NCBI GenBank assembly: GCA_016201275.1
Contig: JACQDB010000122.1
Coordinates: 1 to 64,000, forward strand
Source: Acidobacteriota bacterium
GTDB lineage: Bacteria > Acidobacteriota > Blastocatellia > UBA7656
Direction: 5' to 3'
Length of the DNA stretch: 64,000 nucleotides
Below the pieces are notes generated by a model. It was not told the origin of the DNA, ran no database searches, and saw only the letters and a program-made list of their open reading frames with translations. This document shows, piece by piece, positions 51,507 through 59,045 of the stretch. Each line of letters begins with the position of its first letter. Position 1 is the first letter of the stretch. The position numbers were made by a program, and so were the translations under genes.

Positions 51507-52727
51507 TTAATCCGCCCGCAGGGCTTCTATGGGGTCAAGTTTGGCGGCTTTCATGGCCGGGTAAATGCCGAAAAATAAGCCTATGCTTGCCGACACCGTC
51601 AACGCCATAATCGTCCAGAACAACGGCAGCGTCGTCGGCAGCGACACCAATGCCGTGACCAGTTTGCCCAGAGCATACGCCAACCCCACTCCGACCAGGC
51701 CGCCGAATAAAGAGAGCATGGTGGATTCGGCAAGAAACTGTTTGAGGATGTCGCTGCGCTTTGCGCCTAGAGATTTGCGTATGCCGATTTCGCGTGTGCG
51801 TTCGGTCACAGACACCAGCATCATGTTCATAATGACGATGCCACCGACGACTAGGGAAATTGAAGTGACGCCGACCGCGACGATGCCTATAGTGCCGAAA
51901 ATCCGGTCGCGCAAATTATTGAGAGCTTCGCTGGAAACGATGCCGAAGGTGTCGGCGTCTGCGTATTTCAAATGTCGGCGTGAACGCAGAATGACGCGCA
52001 CTTCGTCTTGTGCGCGTTCGATGGTCTGTTGACTGGTGGCGGCGATTTTGAGAGAGATCGAACCGCGTGAGCCGAACATATTTTGATAGGTGGTCAGCGG
52101 GATGATGATGAAATTATCACGCGGATTGCCCATCACCGTGCCGATTTCCTGCGCCACACCAACGATGCGAAACGGGCGACCTTCAATCTTAATCTCTTTA
52201 TCGAGCGGGTCGGTGGCGGGAAAAAATTGTTTGACCAATTCATAACCAATGAAGCAGGTGGGGCGGGCGTGTTGCTCTTCTTCGCTGCTGATGTATCTGC
52301 CCTGGCCGATTTTCACCGTATCTATGTCAACCATATTGGCGGTGACGCCCATCATCATTACATCTTGCAAAGACTGCGATTCATATTTCACGGTCAAGCG
52401 GCGGCGCATCATACCGGCGGCGTCTTTGACATAGGTCGGATTGGCTTTGATGGCTTCGAGGTCTTCGACTTTGATGTCTTTATTTTTTTTACTCTTATCA
52501 ATCCACTCCTGCATACTGGTGACGATGCCCATCTTGTCCACCACGAAGGCATTGGAGCCGAGGTCGGAAATTTTTTCTTCAAAGTATTTGTTGAAGCCTT
52601 CGATGAGCGAGACCACAACGATGACCACGGCAACTCCGAAGATGATGCCGAGCAGCGTTAAAAAAGAGCGTAATTTGTGGGCTTTTATGGCGTTGATGGC
52701 CAATCTGAGTGCTTCAAAAAAATTCAT
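51507..52727 (-). CDS. MacB/FtsX-type ABC transporter permease
   Basis: A 406-residue permease of the same family as its downstream neighbour: helix 1 (LRSFLTLLGIIFGVAVVIVV), periplasmic domain, then three helices containing VSVTERTREIGIRKSLGAKR. ATG 52727 gives the usual N terminus (MNFFEALRLAINAIKAHK). The two permeases are tandem duplicates; together they could form a heterodimeric FtsX pair, with the ATPase encoded elsewhere. Confidence 0.9.
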   Translation of the reverse strand: MNFFEALRLAINAIKAHKLRSFLTLLGIIFGVAVVIVVVSLIEGFNKYFEEKISDLGSNAFVVDKMGIVTSMQEWIDKSKKNKDIKVEDLEAIKANPTYVKDAAGMMRRRLTVKYESQSLQDVMMMGVTANMVDIDTVKIGQGRYISSEEEQHARPTCFIGYELVKQFFPATDPLDKEIKIEGRPFRIVGVAQEIGTVMGNPRDNFIIIPLTTYQNMFGSRGSISLKIAATSQQTIERAQDEVRVILRSRRHLKYADADTFGIVSSEALNNLRDRIFGTIGIVAVGVTSISLVVGGIVIMNMMLVSVTERTREIGIRKSLGAKRSDILKQFLAESTMLSLFGGLVGVGLAYALGKLVTALVSLPTTLPLFWTIMALTVSASIGLFFGIYPAMKAAKLDPIEALRAD

Positions 52728-52858
52728 TGCGTTAATCCGTGTTGATGATTGAATGCTAGGCTTTCCTTCTTCCCGTTGGCTACAACGATAGGCGGAAATG
52801 ATTAGTTCGATGAAAATGAAGCAGGGTTGCAGGGGCGTCAAACGGCAGGTTTTTCACC

Positions 52859-53464
52859 TCAGCATTTTTCCAGAACCCAAGTGGTCATGCAGCGCAGGTT
52901 CTCTACGTTGGTGGTCTTCAAAGGGTCAAGCCAGCGGCCCTGCAAGCGTGCGCTGGTTTGGTGCAGCAAGGCCGCATCTACCAGAAAGCGTGCGCTGCCA
53001 TCGGGGAGTCGGTAGCGTCGTTCGCCGAGTGTTTGGAGGTGCGCTTCAATGCCTATCGAACTGGCAAGCCGCGCAAAAAATATTCCGCCAGGTTTAAGAA
53101 CCCGCCACATCTCGTCTAGCATATGATGGAAATGCGCTTCATCAGTGGCGAAATGCAACACGGCGCTGCTGATGACTAGATCAAATTGTTCGCTGGCAAA
53201 CGGCAACGCCGATACTGCGGCGACGTGGAAATTTTCTTGGGCAAGGGTGGGCGCAAGCTGCGCTGCCAGTTTCCGAACCGCATCAACGGCGTTGGCGTCG
53301 GCATCCACCGCGAAGACTTGATAGCCGTGGCGCAGAAAATAGATCAGATTGCGACCCTTGCCGCAACCGGCATCAAGAATCTTCATGGCCGGTTGGATTC
53401 TGCCCTTCAACAGTTGATCGAACAGATAGATGTCCAGGTCGCCGAATTCTTCGCGTATATTCAT
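52859..53464 (-). CDS. Class I SAM-dependent methyltransferase
   Basis: A 201-residue methyltransferase with motif I ILDAGCGKGRN, an acidic residue after beta 2 (VFAVDADANAV), motif IV (FDLVISSAVLHF) and the post-motif VLKPGG. The substrate is unknown. GGAAACC precedes the ATG. It is about 130 bases upstream of the permease genes on the same strand. Confidence 0.9.
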   Translation of the reverse strand: MNIREEFGDLDIYLFDQLLKGRIQPAMKILDAGCGKGRNLIYFLRHGYQVFAVDADANAVDAVRKLAAQLAPTLAQENFHVAAVSALPFASEQFDLVISSAVLHFATDEAHFHHMLDEMWRVLKPGGIFFARLASSIGIEAHLQTLGERRYRLPDGSARFLVDAALLHQTSARLQGRWLDPLKTTNVENLRCMTTWVLEKC

Positions 53465-53876
53465 AGGTTTCCATTCTCAAGTTTGCGCGAATCCCGTTTT
53501 TCCATCTTGCCGTGTTTATCTGGAAAAACTTTTAGGCTTGCTGCGCTGTGCCTTGCTTGAAGTGACCGACTGAGTGCCGGTTCGCTCATCAACGATAGCA
53601 ACAGCGCAATCATACGTCGCCGCATTTTTTCCACGCAAGCGGAAAGGTTCAAACGCTGGCAGCGTCGGCAGGGCGAGGCCCTCGGTCGTTTCAGCAACCC
53701 CTTGATTCATCAAGATGACAGCGCCGCGCTCAAGCACGTCGTTATGGAAAGACGGAGAGGCGGCGTGGCGAGAACGGAATGCCTGCGGTCAGCTAGTCCC
53801 TAGATGTCGTGGCGCTTGACGATGCGGCGATGGCTGAGATAGCTTGATGAGAGGCGAACCACATAGGAGAGTGACT
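53465..53876. other. Interval without a convincing gene
   Basis: About 410 bases between divergent genes. Short minus-strand ORFs are present but without ribosome binding sites or recognisable domains. TAGGAGAG at its right end is the ribosome binding site of the next gene. Confidence 0.55.
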
Positions 53877-54392
53877 TTGAAAAATCTTTTCCTGGTCTTA
53901 TTGACGTGCATTCTCGTGTTATCTTCGACCGCCACTTCGCAAACCCGCCGCCATGCGTCCGCGAAATCGCGCGCCCGCGCTGCGAAAGCGGCAGCGGAAA
54001 AGAGCGCCGCCGAAGTCAAAGCCGGACGCGAACGAGTGGCGACGCAGATTAAAACCCTGACCCATTTTCTCTACTTGCTCGGCGGCATTGCCAAAGGTAT
54101 CGAATCGGTTGACCAGGCGGTGCGCGGCAGTCCGGGAACCATAGAACAAAACGAGCGCAACAAAGCGAAACTCAAAGAAAGTCTCAAAACCGTGCGCGAA
54201 GGACTGGATAAATTGGCGAACGATTTTCGTTATTATGCGGCCTTGAGTGCGTACTCCACTTATGTGACCAGCGCCGCCAATCTCGCCACGCAAGCAGAAC
54301 ATCAGGCGGCAGGAAATCGCTTCGATGACGCGGGGAAATCTCTGCTCGAGGCGGTAGGACAATTGGCCGACGCGCTGGCAGCGATGCGCTGA
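53877..54392 (+). CDS. Secreted helical protein, unknown
   Basis: A 171-residue exported protein. I choose TTG 53877, seven bases after AGGAG, which starts a compact signal peptide (MKNLFLVLLTCILVLSSTAT); ATG 53844 is an alternative with a longer N terminus. The mature protein is almost all helical and rich in Ala, Lys and Glu, with coiled-coil-like stretches (LKESLKTVREGLDKLANDF). No family recognised. Confidence 0.7.
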   Translation: MKNLFLVLLTCILVLSSTATSQTRRHASAKSRARAAKAAAEKSAAEVKAGRERVATQIKTLTHFLYLLGGIAKGIESVDQAVRGSPGTIEQNERNKAKLKESLKTVREGLDKLANDFRYYAALSAYSTYVTSAANLATQAEHQAAGNRFDDAGKSLLEAVGQLADALAAMR

Positions 54393-54945
54393 ACCAACGA
54401 TTTCCTCAGTAAAGATGGTGGAGTAAATGACCTGCAAGACTTGAGTGCTTCGCCCAGACCCTGTACGGGCGACCACCGCAGGATCGCTCGTACCCGGTTG
54501 CACGTTATTTAGAGGATGTTGCAGAAATGGATGTTCTGCCCAGATATTGTGTGTGATAGTTTAGCCATCTACAACATATGGGCGATTGCGGGAACTCTGC
54601 GACACTCTCTATTTACTTCACCATCCTAACCACGAATAAAATCGCCTTCCTCAATTGGCTCTCGCCAACGTGCGATTGCTACGCCGCTAGCCTGTAATCC
54701 AAACGTCAGCACTGATCGTCTCTTGCGGCTAATCGGGCTACGGTCGAGAGGCTCTATGGACTCGCTCGCTACGCGCCCAGCAAGCGCATCAGAAAATTTC
54801 GCGTCTCTGAAACTATTGCGAAAAGCGTAGCGTAAAGGGCTGCAACAACTGAAAGGTCAAAGTGAGCGCGATAGGTAAAAGAATGATTTTCACCTCATGC
54901 CGCTGCTAGACTCGAAAAAAAAATCTGACTCAGGAGGTGTAGTTC
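54393..54945. other. Gene-free stretch with a REP-like palindrome
   Basis: About 550 bases with no credible ORF. It contains the palindrome at 54463-54493 and, at its right end, CAGGAGGTG, the ribosome binding site of the gene at 54946. Confidence 0.6.
54463..54493. repeat. REP-like palindrome
   Basis: GTACGGGCGACCACCGCAGG followed by ATCGCTCGTAC forms a dyad. It is closely related to 21171-21200 (GTACGGGCGACCA...TCGCTCGTAC) and less so to 17420-17450. Confidence 0.75.
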
Positions 54946-55689
54946 ATGTATATTGCAAAAAAATTAGCGGTGATTCTCTTTCTGGTTTCCATAGTGGCAG
55001 CGCAATCACCGGAGCCGCCGCTTGCCGACACGCGATTGACGGTTCACACGCTGCTTCGCGAAGATATTTTCGCAGGCTTTTTAGCCGATGATCTGAAGCG
55101 CTTCAATCGAGGCGAAAAAAATATTCAACTGTTGCTGGAAAAACGCCCCGCCGCCAAAGCTGAACTGTTGGCCTGGAAAGGCGGCGCAACGCTGTATCGC
55201 GCCATTCAGGCGCTGGAAAATCAACATCAGGAGGAGTTTCAAAATTATTATCGTCAGGCGCAGGCCAAGTTTGCCGAAGCGCGCCAGCTTGGTCCGCAAA
55301 ACGGCAGTGTCGCAGCCGTCACCGGCGGCAGTTTCGTATTCTTTGCCGACCGCTTGCCCAAAGAGTACCGCGCCGCCGCCTGGGCGCAAGCCTACGACGC
55401 TTATCACCTTCTCTGGGATCAGCAAGCTGCCGTGCTAGATCAATTGCCCGTGCATATTCGCGGCGAACTGCTCGGCGGATTGGCGCAATCGGCGCAGCGC
55501 ACCAATCGCCGTGAAGAGTTCGCGCAGTACGTGGACAAGATTCTTGAACACCTGCGCGACACGCCATATGAACCGGTCGCCAAAAAATGGAAAGCCAATC
55601 CCGAAGCCGCCGTCAAAGGCAGCATCACCTGTTTGAGTTGTCACGATGGCGGACGCCTTGCCGCCCGCCTCACGGCGCTCAATCAATAG
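54946..55689 (+). CDS. Exported helical protein with C-terminal CXXCH motif
   Basis: A 247-residue exported protein with a signal peptide (LAVILFLVSIVAAQ) and AGGAGGTG nine bases before the ATG. The body is helical and TPR-like (YYRQAQAKFAEARQLGPQNG, AYDAYHLLWDQQ). Near the C terminus, ITCLSCHDGG is a perfect haem c attachment motif, but no full cytochrome fold surrounds it and only about 17 residues follow. It could carry a single exposed haem or be an adaptor for another cytochrome. It stands alone. Confidence 0.78.
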   Translation: MYIAKKLAVILFLVSIVAAQSPEPPLADTRLTVHTLLREDIFAGFLADDLKRFNRGEKNIQLLLEKRPAAKAELLAWKGGATLYRAIQALENQHQEEFQNYYRQAQAKFAEARQLGPQNGSVAAVTGGSFVFFADRLPKEYRAAAWAQAYDAYHLLWDQQAAVLDQLPVHIRGELLGGLAQSAQRTNRREEFAQYVDKILEHLRDTPYEPVAKKWKANPEAAVKGSITCLSCHDGGRLAARLTALNQ

Positions 55690-55703
55690 GCCGCAGGCGG
55701 CTT

Positions 55704-55862
55704 GAAATTCCGGCACGCTTAGAGCGGTTTTGGTTTGAGATTACGGAAACCTCAAAGCCGTTGAGCGGCGGTCGAAGACCTTCGTGCGGTCGAAGACCGC
55801 TGCTCAACGATAGCGCGTTCCGTACACACCTATGCAAACCGCTCTAAGCGTGCCGGAATTTC
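55704..55862. repeat. Perfect palindrome split by the inserted element
   Basis: GAAATTCCGGCACGCT-TA at 55704-55721 and TA-AGCGTGCCGGAATTTC at 55845-55862 are exact complements. Without the 123-bp insert and one TA, they form a continuous 34-bp perfect palindrome just after the CXXCH gene, a likely transcription terminator or REP. Confidence 0.85.
55722..55844 (-). mobile_element. 123-bp MITE-like element, copy B, TA-flanked
   Basis: This has the same length as copy A (16617-16739) and is in inverted orientation, with terminal GAGCGGTTT/AAACCGCTC and TA on both sides (55720-55721, 55845-55846). The internal hairpin GTTGAGC...GCTCAAC is kept, with paired changes in the loop region. It has no ORF of note and no transposase. 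Confidence 0.87.
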
Positions 55863-56047
55863 GGCAATTGGCAAAACGCTCGGCAAACCGGCGGCAAGGT
55901 TGCGGCTTGGTCACCACGGCGATCAGCCTTTCAAGGGTGCGGTTGGTTGCTTGCCGGTTGAACCTTCCTGTTTTCGCACTACCAAATGTAAGACTCGTCT
56001 GCCGCCCCGTGCCGGGCACTTACGCTATAATTTTTCTTGCCGGTTTA

Positions 56048-56076
56048 TTGACAGTTGCTGGTTCTGCTACTATGCT
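56048..56076 (+). promoter_or_regulatory. Sigma-70 promoter of the TetR-RND operon
   Basis: TTGACA (56048-56053), a 17-base spacer, and TATGCT (56071-56076): a near-consensus sigma-70 promoter. The expected transcription start (about 56083) falls inside the operator palindrome at 56082-56105. Confidence 0.8.
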
Positions 56077-56081
56077 GGAAA

Positions 56082-56105
56082 AAGTAAGTAAGTGCTTACT
56101 TACTT
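56082..56105. promoter_or_regulatory. TetR-type operator palindrome
   Basis: AAGTAAGTAAG-TG-CTTACTTACTT is a perfect 11-bp dyad with a 2-base centre, placed at the transcription start of the efflux operon and 40 bases upstream of the TetR gene. This position and symmetry fit a self-repressing TetR regulator. The half-site itself is made of GTAA repeats. Confidence 0.8.
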
Positions 56106-56144
56106 ACGGAACAAATTACCGGACGAAGGCGTAGGTCGAGATTG

Positions 56145-56846
56145 ATGGAAAAAACCAGAACCCTGCCAACCTTGGGAACTGCTCTGGAAGAAGGGCGTAT
56201 GTCGAGCGAAGTCCGGCGTCAGCAATTGATTCGCGTCGCCATCAGCCTGTTTTCCAAAAAGGGCTTCCGAGGTACGACCACCAAAGAGATCGCCCACGCC
56301 GCTGGCGTCACCGAAGCTATGATCTTTCGCCACTTCCCGACCAAAGATGATTTGTATTCCGCCATCCTGGATTATAAAGCCAATCAATTGGAATTTGCTC
56401 AATGGCTGAAGGAATTGCGCGAACACGCCGAGCGCCGCGATGACGAGGCGCTGTTTCGCGCTTTCTTTACCAAGCTGGTGAATTATCATTGCAGCGATGG
56501 CGATATGATTCGCCTGATGTTGTATTCGGCGCTTGAAGGCCACAGCCTGGCGCAGAAATTTCACGACAAGCGCGGCAACACCATTCAAAAGTTTCTGCGC
56601 GATTATATCTTGATGCGGCAGCGCGAAGGAGCGTTTCACAACTTGAACGTCAACGCCGTGGTCTGCTCCTGTTTTGCGATGCCTACGAATCATTCGATGG
56701 CCAGGAATCTGTTTCAGTTCAGAAATATGGAGGTTCCCGCTGACGAAGCCATTGCCACCTTCACGCAATTGTTGTTAAGCGGTTTGCGCCAGAAACCGAC
56801 AAGCAAAAAAACCTCGCGTAAATCGTCCAGAAAAAAATCGGAGTAA
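56145..56846 (+). CDS. TetR family transcriptional regulator
   Basis: A 233-residue TetR regulator. The N-terminal helix-turn-helix is clear (AISLFSKKGFRGTTTKEIAH, AGVTEAMIFRHFPTKDDLYS). The C-terminal helical domain would bind a ligand. ATG 56145 is preferred over TTG 56142. A Ser/Lys-rich tail ends the protein. It is two bases upstream of the adaptor gene and most likely represses the operon via the palindrome upstream of its own start. Confidence 0.93.
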   Translation: MEKTRTLPTLGTALEEGRMSSEVRRQQLIRVAISLFSKKGFRGTTTKEIAHAAGVTEAMIFRHFPTKDDLYSAILDYKANQLEFAQWLKELREHAERRDDEALFRAFFTKLVNYHCSDGDMIRLMLYSALEGHSLAQKFHDKRGNTIQKFLRDYILMRQREGAFHNLNVNAVVCSCFAMPTNHSMARNLFQFRNMEVPADEAIATFTQLLLSGLRQKPTSKKTSRKSSRKKSE

Positions 56847-56848
56847 TC

Positions 56849-58156
56849 ATGGGTTTTCGCAATCGTCATTTTTTTCATGCTGTCATGCTTGCCGTGGCGC
56901 TCGCCCTTGTTATCTTTGCCGCTGGCTGTAAGCGTGCCACATCCGGCTCGGCTGCGGTCAGCGAAGCCGCCGAGTTGAAACCCGTCGAAGTCGCTACGGC
57001 GCTGGCTGAAGGGCGCGACGTGCCGTTGTTCGTACAGGCGACCGGCAGTTTCGCCGCCGATGAAGTCTCCGACGTGGCTTCGCAGGCTGCCGGTCAAATC
57101 ATCGCCACGCCGGTTGACGTAGGCTCGTTTGTCAAGCAAGGCACGGTTATCGCCAGGCTTGACGACCGCGATGCCAAATTGCGTTTGCAACAACTGCTGG
57201 CCAGTGCGCGACAGGCCGAAGCCGCCTTGCGACAAGCCGAAGCCAAACTCGGTTTGGGTTCCGGCAAAGGCTTTGAGGCCAGCACCATTCCTGAAGTCGC
57301 AGCGGCGCGGCAAAATTTTGAAGCGGCGGACGCACAAGCGCGGCTCGCGGAAACCAATGCTCGACGTTATCAAAACCTTGTAGCGACCGGCGATGTTTCG
57401 CAAATCGTTTACGACCAGGCGCGCACTCAGGCCGACACCGCACGCGCTCAGGCCAACGCCGCTAAACAACAATATGAAGTCGCTATCAATGTAGCGCGTC
57501 AGAATAATCAAGGCATAGCCACCGCGCAGGCGGCGCTCGAAGCGGCACGCGCCCAAGTCGCTATCGCTCGCAAAGCCGTCAACGATACGGTCATCACTGC
57601 ACCGTTTGCGGGATACATCAGCGAACGCCCCGTAGCGCTCGGTGAATACGTCACGCCACAATCGAAAATCGCTACCTTGTTAAAGACCAACCCGATTAAG
57701 TTGAAAGTGCAGTTGCCCGAAGGCGATGCCGCCAGAGCGCGACGTGGAGTGACGGTCAGCGCTACGGTGGCGGCCTTTCCGAACACCGAATTTTCCGGCC
57801 AGGTGAGCGATGTAAACCCGGCGCTTGATCCGGCCTCGCGCACGGTGACGGTTGAAGTGAATCTGAAAAACGACAACAACCGTTTGAAGCCCGGAATGTT
57901 TGCCTCGGCGAAGCTTTACGAACAGGGTGGCGGACGCGGCATCTTTGTTCCCAAAGCGGCAGTGATGACCGAAGCGAACATCTCTACGGCTAGAGTCTAT
58001 GTGGTCGAAGGCGAAGTGGCACGCTTGCGAGTGGTTCAAACCGGCGAAACGGAAGGCGATTCGATACGTCTCGTCCACGGGGTGAAAGAGGGCGAAGTTG
58101 TAGTGACCAGCAACCTCGAGCAACTCTACGACGGCGCGAAGATCATAAAGAAATAG
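56849..58156 (+). CDS. RND efflux periplasmic adaptor lipoprotein
   Basis: A 435-residue membrane fusion protein (HlyD/AcrA type). The signal peptide ends in a lipobox (FAAGC). A lipoyl-like domain (GQIIATPVDVGSFVKQGTVI), an alpha-hairpin (about 110-235), a second lipoyl half (APFAGYISERPVALGEYV) and beta-barrel/membrane-proximal domains follow. It connects the RND pump to the TolC channel. GGAG precedes the ATG. The stop codon TAG abuts a heptamer array. Confidence 0.93.
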   Translation: MGFRNRHFFHAVMLAVALALVIFAAGCKRATSGSAAVSEAAELKPVEVATALAEGRDVPLFVQATGSFAADEVSDVASQAAGQIIATPVDVGSFVKQGTVIARLDDRDAKLRLQQLLASARQAEAALRQAEAKLGLGSGKGFEASTIPEVAAARQNFEAADAQARLAETNARRYQNLVATGDVSQIVYDQARTQADTARAQANAAKQQYEVAINVARQNNQGIATAQAALEAARAQVAIARKAVNDTVITAPFAGYISERPVALGEYVTPQSKIATLLKTNPIKLKVQLPEGDAARARRGVTVSATVAAFPNTEFSGQVSDVNPALDPASRTVTVEVNLKNDNNRLKPGMFASAKLYEQGGGRGIFVPKAAVMTEANISTARVYVVEGEVARLRVVQTGETEGDSIRLVHGVKEGEVVVTSNLEQLYDGAKIIKK

Positions 58157-58242
58157 TTACTGGTTATTGGTTACTGGTTATTGGTTACTTGTACAACCAT
58201 GCCCATCAAGTAACCAATAACCAATAACCAGTAACCAGTAAC
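58156..58242. repeat. Heptamer arrays (GTTACTG/GTTATTG type) as a 33-bp inverted repeat
   Basis: Arm one (58156-58188) is GTTACTG, GTTATTG, GTTACTG, GTTATTG, GTTAC. Arm two (58210-58242) is the complement of the same units in a slightly different order. A 21-base spacer separates them. The structure begins at the last base of the adaptor stop codon and can form a long hairpin in the operon transcript. Confidence 0.92.
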
Positions 58243-58268
58243 AGCGAGCTACGGCCAGAGGAGCAAAA

Positions 58269-58922
58269 ATGTTTGTCGGACATTACAGTGTGAGTTTCGC
58301 CGCCAAAAGTATAGAGAAGAGCATTCCGCTGTGGCTCTTATTTTTGGCTGTGCAATTTATTGATGTGCTGTGGGGCATATTGGTTCTGTTGGGCATAGAG
58401 AAGGTTCGCATCGTGCCGGGGATCACTGCATCGAATGCTTTAGACCTTTATTTTATGCCTTACACTCACAGCCTGCTTGGTGCTTTGTGGTGGTCGTTGG
58501 TCGGCTTCGCAGTTTATAAAGTGCTGCGCTCACGAGGCGCAAACACACGCGCCGCTGCGCTGGTCGGCGTCGCCATCTTTTCACACTGGATACTGGATTT
58601 TGTTGTCCATCGCCCGGATTTAGGGTTGTACAACGACAGCCACAAAATGGGTTTGGGGTTATGGAATTACCCAGTGCTTGCCTTCGCTTTGGAGGCTATC
58701 TTGTTAGTGGTTGGCCTGATTCTTTATCTGCGCTCGACGGTGGCGGTAACCAAAGTCGGCAAATTCGCCATCTCCGTTTTTACCTTGATTTTATTGCTGG
58801 TGCAATTGGCGACGCTCCTCGGCCCAGCCCCAGCCACCGCGCCCGCGCAGGCGGTGGCAGCGTTGAGCCTGTACTTTATTTTCGCGGCGATGGTCTTTTG
58901 GCTGGAGCGTCAAAGGCAATGA
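58269..58922 (+). CDS. Multispanning membrane protein inside the RND operon
   Basis: A 217-residue membrane protein with about five to six helices. Conserved-looking His and Asp residues lie in MFVGHYSVSFAAKS, YTHSLLGALWW and SHWILDFVVHRPDLGL, which suggests a membrane-bound metal-dependent hydrolase of the YdjM/DUF457 type. GAGGAGC precedes the ATG. It separates the adaptor and pump genes, an unusual position for RND operons. The substrate is unknown. Confidence 0.8.
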   Translation: MFVGHYSVSFAAKSIEKSIPLWLLFLAVQFIDVLWGILVLLGIEKVRIVPGITASNALDLYFMPYTHSLLGALWWSLVGFAVYKVLRSRGANTRAAALVGVAIFSHWILDFVVHRPDLGLYNDSHKMGLGLWNYPVLAFALEAILLVVGLILYLRSTVAVTKVGKFAISVFTLILLLVQLATLLGPAPATAPAQAVAALSLYFIFAAMVFWLERQRQ

Positions 58923-59045
58923 TGAAAGCGGTCAGAGGTTGACAGGCGGCTGTCTGGTTGAAACACCAAACCGGCTACAGGAGCCAGTTTCAGGGTTTTC
59001 AACACGGACACACCACAGCCAACTTCCGACCTTCAAGAAGGAAGT

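Noticed and set aside
50166-52727. Complete MacAB-type exporter
   Set aside because: Two permeases are present but no ATPase or adaptor is encoded nearby, so the complete system cannot be claimed.
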